Positions 10,950-22,900 of a stretch of DNA of 64,000 nt are shown here, in pieces (position 1 is the first letter of the stretch; each line of letters starts with the position of its first letter). Source of the DNA: Erigeron canadensis. Taxonomy: Eukaryota; Streptophyta; Magnoliopsida; Asterales; Asteraceae. The stretch is from the NCBI RefSeq assembly GCF_010389155.1, contig NC_057768.1:41891633-41955632 (forward strand). Reading direction: 5' to 3'. The translations under genes were made by a program, and so were the position numbers. The notes under the pieces were generated by a model that was not told the DNA's origin, made no database searches, and saw only the letters and a program-made list of their open reading frames with translations.

Positions 10950-13900
10950 ATGATTATAATGATTCCTCAGCTTTCGGTATTCTTTTTCATTCTTCATGTT
11001 TCATATGGAAGTGATACTTTAACTGTGAATCAATCCCTATCTGGTGACCAAACGATCATCTCCAAAAGTGACAATTTTGAGTTGGGTTTCTTCAAACCAG
11101 GTAACTCTTCCAACTATTACATAGGCATCTGGTATAAAAAGGTATCTGTTCGCACCGTAGTTTGGGTGGCAAACAGAGAAACACCCATCTCTGATAGATA
11201 TAAGTCTAAGTTAGAAATTGTGGATGGTAACTTGGTGTTAGTAAATGAGTCAAACACTCAAGTTTGGTCTACAGGTGTGCATTCGAATGCTACATCACTT
11301 GTTCTTCTTGACAACGGCAATTTAGTTTTGAGATATGGATCAAGTTTAAGCCCACCTGCTGCAGTATGGCAAAGTTTTGATCATCCAACCCATACCTTAT
11401 TGCCTGGTAGTAAGTTTGGATACGACAAACGTACAAATACAACGCAGGTTCTTACTTCATGGAGAAGTAGTGAAGATCCTGGAATGGGGCTCTTTTCTTT
11501 AGAGGTTGACCATACTGAGAAGCAGTATTTGCTTAAGTGGAATAAGTCTGTAGAATACTGGACTAGTGGACCTTGGAACGAAGAAAAGAAAATATTTACA
11601 TTAGTACCTGAAATGAGGCTCAATTATATCTACAAATTCAGCTACATTGACAATGAAAACGAGAGCTCTTTCACCTATTCTTTATACAATCCTGAACTTA
11701 TTTCTAGATTCATTATAGGCATATCAGGGCAGATTCAGCAGCTATCATGGCTGGATAATTACCAACAGTGGACTTTGTTTTGGAATCAACCGAGAGAAAT
11801 ATGTCAAGTGTATGCTTATTGTGGTGCTTTTGGTGTTTGCAGTCAAGAAAGTATGCCGTTTTGTAATTGCTTAACAGCATTTGAGCCTACATCACGGAGT
11901 GACTGGAATCTAGCTGATTTTTCTGCAGGGTGTATGAGAAAAACTGAGTTGAATTGCAGAGTTAAGGAAGAAAAACCTGGGTTCGTTGTAAGTTATGTCC
12001 CGGTTAGATCTGTTTCGTCATTTCTTGAAAATGAAACTCCTGCATCGGATGAATCCGCGTGCAGGAGATCTTGCTTGGATGACTGCAGTTGTGATGCATT
12101 TAGTTTTATTCTCGAAACATGTCGGCTTTGGAATGGTGAAAACTTAAATAATAGTTCACTTGTATTTGTATCACAAGATTCAGATAGAAAAACATTTCCG
12201 TTGTATATTAAAGTTTCTTCTTCTGATATTCCTAATTACACTACTGCAAAAATCAGTACCAAAGTTTTAGTAGCAGGTAAGCTGTAGCTTGTTTACAGTA
12301 GTTACGTTTTTTCAGTTCATCCAAATTTGCACTATACAACAAAATCTTCCTTTCCATGCCAGGAATCGTTTCAGGATTTTTTGGCCTTGTTTTTCTTTGC
12401 AGTATTGGTGTTATTCTCTACAGAAAGTTCAAAAGACAAGGTAAACGCTATGGTTAATTTTTTTTTAACTCAGTTTGTTTCAATTCGTACAATAATAAGA
12501 TGCAAAATGAGCAACTTAGGCTACGGCTCAAATTAGTTATTTGTGTTATACATTTGGTTGGGTTGGTCTAATTGGGTCGGCGCACGAACACTCTTTTATA
12601 TTACTTTCAAGATTTATAAGTAACTAATGCTTTAATATCGTTATTTTGAATACAATTTAGAGCATTCTCAATGTTAGAATCTTAGTGTAATGGTCACTAT
12701 ACTTTATATTAGTTAGAAGACACATAGTGTACGCCTGTATAAAGCAGCACCTGGGAACAAAATAGCGGGGGTCACGACCCCTTGCAGGGTCCTACGGGCA
12801 GTGCCGCTTGTGGCGGTCTTACTAGCTAATCAAGGAGTGGTGTGTTGGAAAAATATTGATTCGTATTAATAAATATAATGTAAACATGATTAAGATTACT
12901 AACCTGAAGATCCTGAGGAACCTGTTAGTTGATTCAGCATTCTTGCCATTGAGATTGGTTCACAAATTAAGGTGATTGTATATTTGATGGGGTGTTATAC
13001 GGCTAGGTAATTAGGCCGTGATTAAGAGAGCATAAACACACAATTAAGAGAGATTAGAAAGTGATTAAGCGTTCTAATGAAGTGTAATTAGGTTCTATTT
13101 ATAAATAGAACATTTATACTTTAGCCCCCTGGTGTTTCATGAGTGTGCAATATAATTCTCTATAATTCCAATCACCTAATGGGAAACCCTATATTATGTC
13201 ATTAATGGTAAATACGCCCATCGTATATTTACCGACATAAGGATTTCAATTATTTGTCAATTATCATATCGGACTGATATGTGATCGGTGAAGGTCACAA
13301 CTACGTGAGTCCAACATTAAGGGGAAACGTCCTTGCTAGCCCATGACTGTCCTTATCTTAACTTCTGGAAAAAGATGAAGACAATTAAAACTGTCTTATA
13401 ATTTATGTCTCTTTAAATAAACGAACGTTGAAAAATACGTACATAAAGTTAAAAGGATTTTGCTAACTATAGCCCTCATGACTATGGTTAAGCATTCTAT
13501 TTTTGTAATATTCTCCATTAAATGTTATCAATATTAATTTTATAAAGAATCTAACTTATTTAATTATAGTAGCTATTAGTTATTCAATATTAACTATCCT
13601 CCATTAAAAACCACCAGGATATAAATTGTGTAGACGGAAATGCGAGATCACAAAAACAAAAACTCACAAAATAAAATAGGGATAAGTATTGTGAAATGCA
13701 ATAAACTTTGGACGAATATTTATAGTGTGAAATAACTAATGTTGTGTTCATTATATGTAATCATCTTTTAATTATGTGTATTGTATATAAGAATATGTAT
13801 CCGACCAATCAAAAGCTATTAAGTGGCAGCTATATATGGTCGTCACGTATGCATTCTTACATACAATACACATAATATAAAGATTATTACATACAATGAA

Positions 13901-16900
13901 TACAACTTATTTATTTCACAATATAGACACAATATCCAAAGTTTGTTACATACGAGGATACTAATCCCAATAAAATATCATTGCATCAAAACAAGAGAAC
14001 AGAGCCAATCGAATAACATATAGTTCCAAAAGACAAATACCCACATTGTGTTTAATTAATTTCAAAGAAAAATATAACTCAATCATAAAATAAAGATTCT
14101 TGAGTGTAAATACCAATGCCTAGTTCTTCAAGGTGAATATTGGCTTCAACCCAACATCTTTGGCAGGACATCTCTTTTGTGGTATACCTGAAGAACTGTT
14201 TTCCATGACAACATTTTCTTTGTTATGACATTTGAGTTTTGTGTGACCACTTTCCCTACATATTGAACATTTTTTACTTGTTTTTGCTGCTAATTCCTTT
14301 CCACTTTTGAGACGTCTTTTTCTTGGACGCCCTTTTGTTATTGATCTTGGAGGACACAAAACATCATCTTCCCCTTGCGTATCTTCGACGAGAATAGATT
14401 GGTCATTTATAAATATCCCACATGATGGCTCCCTATCTAACAAATTGTCACTTGCTAACGAATTAGAACTCCAACGTAAACGGCAAGTACACCGATGGAA
14501 TTTTGAAACAATCATTGTGGATGAGGACCCGAAATATATGCCGACATAGTATTCCCCAAATTTCAAAAATTTTGCAACTACATAAAGCTATGCTTCCATC
14601 CCAAAACACCTTATGACTTTATGAATTTCCTTCACTAAAATGCCTTATGACGAACCCATTGCTTTCAAAATGACCAACTAGATATTGAGTAGCCATTTCA
14701 AATCTTGCTTGAAACTTCTTAAAGGCATATGGTGTAAAGATCTTGAAAGCTTGTTCCTCCAATGGTGATTTAGTTTTTAGAGGAGGTTGTCTAAGAGGCT
14801 ACCCAATACTAGGGATTCATCCCTCAAGGGCTAGTCTCATTCAGCGTTATATCAGCAAAAAAAAAACACTCCAAATGACTAATCTCCCTAAAACATACCC
14901 AATACACTCATCCCCCAAAAGCTAGTCTTGGACCCACCAATTATTTAATTTTACCTTTTTATCTAAACTTTACACTTTAAACCCTCCATAATATAAATAA
15001 AACACATTTTACTCCATTAACACAAATTTTAAATAAAACACATAACTTCATTAAAAATAAAAATTAAAATACATTTAGAACATAAAAAAAAAAAAGTACA
15101 ATTAAAAAAAACACAACCTAAAAATGAGAAAAAAAATGTAACACCCTAACAATGCGGAATCATGGGGTATCACAAGAAAAGCACAGCACGACATGGAAAT
15201 TATGTAGAGTAAACTAAATGCATAAAAGGATCAAGTAAATCCATACGAACCATTTAGTAGTGCAAGCAACCGGATCACATCTAAGCATAAACCCTAATCG
15301 GGAATAATGAATCACGGATCCAAGAAGTCCAAATCCAAATCCAATTCTAGCAAAATCAGGCAATCAATCATCCAATACATCTTTGAGCTAACCTGTCACC
15401 TGAAAAGTGTACTAACACGCGTCAACATAAAGTTGGTGAGTTCGTAGGGACAAGTAACAGGAAATAAGTGTGTCGGGATAACAACCGTTAACGATATACG
15501 AGGATTAGAGTACTTAATCACGTTCCAAGGAAACCCTAAAAGGTTTCACGTTATCACAAATCAATACAAGTCAACGTTTACGTTCAATTATAGTTATAAT
15601 GGCATGACTTACATAATAAATAATGCGCGATAAACCGGCACGACTTACATGATAAACAACGCGTATAATACGTTTCATGCACGACTTACATATATTTCAA
15701 ATGCGTAAACTATGTTCTAGGCACGACTTACATATATTTCAAATGCGTAAAATACGTTCCAGGCACGACCTACATATATTTCAAACGCGTAATATCACGG
15801 CACGACTTACATATATTTTAAATGCGTAATATCAACGTTACGTTACAACTAAGCATTCATATTCAATATACATGTTAAACAATATCCTTAACAACAAAGT
15901 TATGCCGCAAATCGTGGGCTTATCGTTATGCCATCAACATGGACTTAATCGTTATCACCATCACAAATCTATAATACGTTAAGGTGGAAAATGTTATCAT
16001 GCGAGATCCTATGTCCCGATCCTTATCAAAACGTTTTCCATCAATCAACAACACAATGCACATACACTTCTTACGATTCTAATTTCAAGGAATCATTGAT
16101 GCTTATATATAGGGTCACCCGCATCCTTCCCACCACATCTACTATTCATTGAAAGTATAACCGTCTTCCATGTATGTACAACTACCCAAACCACAACAAG
16201 TATTCATAAATGGAAGCATAATTAACCGAGCAACAAGTCAATACGTTAATCAAACAATCAATCAATCGATTAAACAACAATAACAAGCACTTACACTTTT
16301 CAGCCCGAATCTCAATTGAGTAGGGAGGGTTTACGAAACTCACCTTGATTGGATATGCAAGCTAAGTACAAGTTATAACGTCCAACAATCGCTTAGCGTG
16401 CACCACCTATAAACATATACATTACAAATCACGTGTCAAACACTATATAGGTTCTAGAAGAGAAAATCAACCTTAGAGGACAATTGGGACTTCACTTGGT
16501 TACGTCACAACCCTAAAGTGTCTTATTGGTTCAACTGACTATGAACAAGGACACTTTATCACATCATTTTTGAAAATGGCAGTGGATTTAAGCTATAAGG
16601 ATTATACCATGATAAAGTAGCTCTCTCACGATTCCAACGATAGGCCATACGTCTAAAACGGACTTACGGATCAAAAGTTATAAGCGTTTGAAATTGACAT
16701 ATGACCAGAAAATGCCACTGCGCCGCAGTGAGAAGAATCTACACCCAACAGCAGCAGCTCATCACCATAAACGACCCAAAAACACCCATTTTGACCCCAT
16801 AGTCGACCAAGGAGGATCTAGGATCCGATTTCAAGCTTGAATCCACACATTTGGACATAAACAAACTCAAATGAACACAACCTATTCCAAGATTTCGTAT

Positions 16901-19900
16901 CTAAACATCAAATCAAACTTCAAATTCGCTTTGACCCATTACAAACCCTAATTCGACCTTTTTCTCAATTTGTGACCCAAAAATCCTTAGTTACAACTAG
17001 TAACAAGTTTATGAGTATGAAATGAGGATTAAATGTTGAGTTTCACTTACCAAATCTTCCAAAAGCCTTTGAATCCGAATTTGACCTAAAAATGGAGATT
17101 TCTTGCACTTGGAGGTTTGATCCATTGATATGATGTTTAGTTGATGATGATGATGAAAGACTTACTACTAATCTAGTCCAAACAACAATCGATAATCCAA
17201 GAATTTAGAGAGGAGAAGAAGGTGTCTTGGTGTTTGCTTTTGGAGAGAAAAGAGAAAGAAGGAGATTGAATGAAATGAAAGGGAAAGGGAAAAGAGGAGG
17301 GGGTTTTGGGGGCCGGCCTAGAGAGGTCCATAAGTGGCTCCCGCTCCGCTAACTTCGACTAATAGCTAAACGTTAACCATTTAAATGCTAAAACAAAACC
17401 GTGCACTTAAACAAACTCAACGTTATGTTAAAACTCGACAAGTCAAATGAGTCAAAATTTACGAATGTTACAAAAAATAACATCTTTATTTTTTAAAAGT
17501 AAACTAAAGCTAAACTAATTGTCGTTGTCGCCGAAAAGGAAGCCTTTGTACTGCGCCATCAGTTTTTTCTTAGCTTCCTTGATGAACCTCTTCTCCTTTT
17601 CATCACACTCTATTTGGCCCATGAACGAAAGAGCCAAATACATGGTGCGCTTCCTTTCTTCCTCACGAATGACCGCCAAAGATTGTTGTTCTTCATCCAA
17701 CACTGCCTCTTTTTTACACCCAAGTCTGCAGAGTCGGGCGAATAGGTCGGAAGCTGAAGAACGAGAAGACCTCGCATCGGAGGACACAGAGGTTCATGAA
17801 GCCTTTGACTTAGTAGGGGGCGCGTATACGTATCCGGACCGAAAAGGTCGTTCTCACCAAAGTTCACGGGCTCGTATTGGGTCTCCTCCTCTACACTGTC
17901 AACAACATTAACAAGGTTTTTCCTTTTATGCATACTTCGCCCGAGAACATCATGAGCGGATGGAGCGAAGAACTTTGGCATATCCTTCACAAGTAACCAA
18001 CACTCGTATCTGGTAAACTGAGTTTTGGTTTGAGAAAAGTACTCTGAATGCGTTTCTTCCATGACTTGGGCATCGTTCTCCCCACTAATCCGGTGCCCAT
18101 CATAACTTTTCCAAAATGCATTGAACTTTGAAACATTTGTTTTGATCTTTCTCCACTTTCCACTAATCTGATTGGCTCTTCTTTAGTTGTTGGGAAATCT
18201 TGCATTGTAGTTATCTATGTTTCTCCCCCAAAAAGAATCGCCCGATTGGTCTTTACTGTGTATTGGATCCTCTGAAGCATCAACCCAACACGTTGTAAGA
18301 ATTTTCATTTCCAACTCGGTCCAATGTAACGAGTTTCCAACAAGTTCTTTTGGTTGTTTGTCTTTCTTCGTGCGTTTGGCCATGGTTTTGACCCTTTTAC
18401 CCTTTGGTTGTATTTTAGGAATGGATTAGGGTGTGGGAACAGATTTAGATGTGGGAAAGGATTGTTGATCGTGTTATTGAAAACGTCATGTCGGCGATGA
18501 CCCCCCATGGTAGAAATTTGGGGTTTGTGGAGAGGCAAGTTGAGCATAATAAGTTGCCATGAATTGTTGAAAATAGGGGTCATTTGGATGTGGAATGAAC
18601 GGTTGGGGTGGTGGTTGGTTCGAGAACGATTGATTCACATCGTTCGAAGCGTTAAAGAAATCGTCGGCTCTTTGGTTGTTGAAGTTTGACATGATTTGTT
18701 GTTAAAATGGATTGGTATGTCTTAATATTATCTGAATAATGAAAGTATGGTGTGTTCAAGTACTTCAATGGAGGTGTATATATAGGAATTGTAAAAAACT
18801 AGCCGTTAAGGACTAAAAGTGTCACTTTTTTGAACTAGTTATGGTCAATTCTGCCGTTACAAGGACCTGTTTTGCCATTTTAAAAAACTTTTTTTTTTCT
18901 TTTCCTATACTAGCCGTTAGATTCAAAAAACAAAAAAAACAACCATCATAGCTCGTTCCTGGAGGAATGAATTGGTCGGACGAGTGTATTGAACGAGTGG
19001 GGGACGAGTCCCACCCAATGGTGTGGACTCGTCCGTCCACATCGAACGAGCAGAGGGACAAAGGCATTGGGCATGCTCTAAGTGTAGTCTCCATTTATTT
19101 TTTGATTCTCCATTTCTCATTTTTTTCATCAGCAAGATCCACCTGAAATAGATAAATTACTTAAGCTAAGCACATAAATGCAGGGACGGCTCTACAATGG
19201 GGGTGATGTGTCATATTTTATACCATTTCCCACGTGATTTTAGAACCAATTATTCGTCATTTTGATAGTTTTATATCCAACTTTCGATGCTTTGAAGGTG
19301 TGTTAAGTGTTTTCAGGTTGGAAATTGATTAGAAGAATGAATTGGTTGAGTTCGATGATATATAGAAGAAACGGGAGGAAGATTTGGTTGAAATCGAGCG
19401 AAAGACGAAGGAAACGAATCCTGGAGTTTGTAACTCCCGTTACTGGAGTAATGGCCATTACAAAGGAAAATCATGAAACTCCTGTAACTTGCAGTTACTG
19501 GAGTAACGGCAGTTAGTTTTTCAAAGGAGTGTAACGGCAGTTACTGGAGTAACGGCAGTTACAAGGGAAGTTCAAAGGTAACGGCCATTACTCCACTAAC
19601 GGCAGTTACACGCGAATTTTGTATATATAGACGATTAGGGTTCTGCTTTGGGGGACGAATTGATAACACAATTTCATTAGTTTTCTCATACTTAGGAATT
19701 CTTTGGAGCAATCAAGTGATTAGGGTTTCGCTTATTTTCAGCTTTGGATTGTAATCATCATTGCTACCGGATTATCATCATTCATTTGGTATAATATGAT
19801 TTCCTCTCTATTTGTTTGTTCTTGCATTTCTAATATGAATAGCTAAATCTTTAGCACCCGCTTGGGTAGTAAGCATGTCATAGGGTCGAATTGATGTTGC

Positions 19901-22900
19901 TTGCAAATGTTGAACAAGGTTTATATGTTTAATCGAAGATCCACATTTATTTGGATTTAAATATTGTTTTCAACTTTTATATTAATTGATTGATAATTGT
20001 AATTAGAAGTTCGGGAGAAATCTATGTCATTGTCAATTGATTTATGAAATGGTTAATCGGTCTGTAATTAACCTGAAATCGTTGGAGTTTGGGAGAAATC
20101 AACGATGAAGATTAAAAACAATTAAATTCATTTCGAATGTGTAAACGTCTATGATAGAGGGATCTGATTAGGCGAATAAGCAGTTCGGGAGAAAGCTTTC
20201 AAAAGATTAAATCATAAAATCAACTCAGGATTTAATGCTTAACTGTTTAGAGGAGAAATTAAGTGCGGGAGCAATAATTATCTATTTAGCAGTTAAAGTT
20301 TCAAGTATAACGGGAGTTCATCTTGTCTACTTTTTGAGTCGTTCAACAAATGCAAGTAGTATTTAGATCCGATGATTGGCATGTGAGCTGATCCAAGTAG
20401 GTGTTCATTTTTAAATCTGTGTTAAGATTCAACCAATCAAATACTCTTTGCGATTAATCCTACGGGATTACTGACTTTCTTCACTAACTTTGCAACGTGA
20501 CAATTCGGTCACAAAACCCCCCCTTTTAATCTGAATCACTTTACTGTGACAATTGCTTATTAAGTCCTTGTGTTCGACCTCGGTTTACCAAATCAGCTAT
20601 ATTGCATACGAACGGGTTCACTGCCCGCAAGTGTGTAGTAGTCAGTAGCTAGGTATTTCGTGTTCATAAATTTAAGACTAGAAAATACACATCAGGGGGC
20701 AGTGTGGGCAACTGCCCACATTCCAATTTTGGTACAATGTAATTTTTTAGAGATATATTTGTAGTTTTGTTCCTAAATAATAATAATAAACATAAAATAC
20801 ATTATACATACAAATGTCATCATCGTTGCCATAAGCCTCTTCTTTGAAAGTATGTTACTTATGTTGGAAGCATTAGTTTTGACATAAAATCTTCAATTGG
20901 TAAAGTAAAAATCTCCAGTTATTTTGATTTTTAACGAAGTTGAAGAAAGTGTTTTATTTGTTTGGGTAATTGTATCATACATTGATAAATAATGTAGTTG
21001 TATGTGAAAATGTTATTTTATTTTCAAGTTATTATATAATAGTAATCATAATAGTCGGGTCAAAATTTATGTAGAGGCTAAATTGTAAATCATTGATTTC
21101 GATGTACTTATTTATGTTGTTTAATATAACGTAACTCCTCTGTTATCACATGCTCTAAAATTGCAAAGACCAATGTTCAAGTTTAAGATAGATGTTCTCA
21201 TAACTGGCCGGCACCCAGACGAAATTATTTTAAGGGTCCATTTTTTCTTATTCTTTGATGAGAGTTAACTTTTGTTTAAAAAAATTTGTCCACTCAAAGA
21301 TGATTCTAATAAATATAATAAAAGACTTTTAAATTTGCCCCCTCACAAAAAAAATTCTGGCTCCGTCCCTGCATAAATGGAAGAATAGTGATAATTAAAA
21401 CCTAAAGGTAACAATATATCTTAAAGGACTAACCCTGTAACAAATTCTTTTAAGCTTGTACGGGCAAAAACAAATTTCTTAGATGAATACATTTAGTGAA
21501 AAGAGACAAGATGGTACTTAGTAGGAGTGATGACTCCTAATGGATGAATAATATGTATTCTTTTCCTCAATAAGGGTTAATCAACGAAAGAGATCCAGAA
21601 ACATTTTTGGCTATTATGTTTTCTATTGATTATAAGAAATGTGTAAATTAAAAAGATGAATATTGAATTATTAGTAAGCTACTATAGTTAGATAAATTAG
21701 AGATTCTTTATAAAATTAATAATGATAGCATTTAATAGAGAATATTACAAAAATAGAATGTTTAACCATAGCCTTGGGGGTTATGGTTAGCAAAATCGGA
21801 AATCCTTATTTTAATTGCCTTATTTTAGGAAGAAGAGAGCATAACCGAGAAAATCAAGAACTGCAGTTTCATGAAAGAGCAGCAAATGTTAAATTTTTGG
21901 ATCCAGGCATATTGAGTGCAGAAGATAGAAAAGAAATTAATGTGCCTTTCTTTGACTTCAAAAGCATATCATCCGCCACAAATTATTTTTCACTCGCAAA
22001 CAAACTTGGACAAGGGGGGTTCGGGCCTGTTTACAAGGTAACAACTCTTAAGCCTATTGCTTACTAGCAAAGTGTACTTATATTCCCTTGTCTCGTGGTT
22101 CACCAAATAATGCAATTGAATTTTGTTGGTCGTTCAAAAAAAAGTATTCTCTCGTCTCAAGAAATAAACCTGTTTTTGACATTTGAGTAGATGTGTACCC
22201 ATTCTGTTATGAAATGTGTTGCGTTTTGTGTCAAACGGGTCATTAGAAATTTATCTTTAAGTGGAAGAGCTTTAATGGGTCAAACAGGTTAAAAGTTTTA
22301 CAAAATCTATTTTTAATGCATACAACTTCCTAAATCAATTTACTCTAATTGTAACAACATTTCATCTTATCCTGCATTAATATTATTATTAAAAATTGGA
22401 CAATCCAATGGCTTCCAGCCTTGTGGTATGGAGTTATCGGAGGGTGTGATTTTTAGTTCCATAGAGAGTAGAGACCAATGACTGAATAACTGGTATCTGA
22501 AACTTTGCCTTTCTTAAAATATATATTAAAAAATGGCAGAGAAAAGGTGTTTGTATCCAACCCTATACCCATAATGGAAGATGACTCGTACCAACCGCAA
22601 CTCCTCTTGAGCTGTGGCTAGCCCACCCATCTTGCCACCTATTTATAAGTTGTCACAAGTAATAATGTATCTAACTATTTGTGAAATATTTAATATATAT
22701 TTGGTAATTGACTTAGGGAATGCTCCCTGGAGGAGCAGAAATTGCAGTGAAGAGGTTGTCGAGTCAATCAGGACAAGGTCTAAAGGAATTCAAAAATGAG
22801 GTATTACTGATTGCAAAACTTCAACATCGTAATCTTGTTAGGCTCTTGGGATACAGCATGAAGGACCATGAAATGATGCTGGTCTATGAATACATGCCTA

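Larger units (their letters stand above)
14795..19078 (-). mobile_element. PIF/Harbinger element inserted in the MULE transposase
   Basis: Ends GAGGCTACCCAAT (left) and ATTGGGCATGCTC (right) form short inverted repeats flanked by TAA at 14792-14794 and 19079-19081, the 3-bp duplication typical of this superfamily. It carries a decayed ORF1 of the Myb/SANT plus NAM-associated type but no DDE transposase frame. Without the solo LTR nested in it, the element is about 1.9 kb. Removing it, with one TAA, rejoins the two parts of the MULE transposase in frame. Confidence 0.8.
13456..21797 (-). mobile_element. MULE-type DNA transposon with ~135-bp TIRs, host of the nested insertions in intron 2
   Basis: Segments 13456-13590 and 21663-21797 are inverted copies of each other. 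They start GATTTTGCTAAC and share long runs such as CATTCTATTTTTGTAATATT, with scattered mismatches and small indels. Between them lies a FAR1/MURA-like transposase C-terminus, as expected for a Mutator-like element. Subtracting the two nested elements leaves about 1.85 kb, an internally deleted copy. The 9-bp flanks do not match, so the duplication has decayed or the ends were altered. The right end is 31 bp upstream of exon 3. Confidence 0.7.

Noticed and set aside
12841..13316. A clean solo LTR in intron 2
   Set aside because: Ends look right, but the flanking five bases differ and a purine tract precedes it, so it was recorded as an LTR of a truncated element instead.
14120..14566. A host FAR1-like transcription factor gene
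   Set aside because: It is frame-broken, lacks the N-terminal domains, lies between long inverted repeats, and is cut by another transposon.
17519..17911. 130-codon plus-strand frame
   Set aside because: It is the antisense shadow of the Harbinger ORF1 remnant, which has recognisable family motifs on the minus strand.
13456..21797. Intact autonomous MULE
   Set aside because: Only a broken C-terminal part of the transposase remains and the flanking 9-bp sequences do not match.
12441..21828. Two separate genes (lectin protein and kinase) instead of one
   Set aside because: Exon phases match across the gap, exon 2 encodes the membrane helix with a proper donor, and the seven-exon pattern is that of SD1 S-domain kinases. 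Truncated transcripts ending in intron 2 still cannot be excluded.
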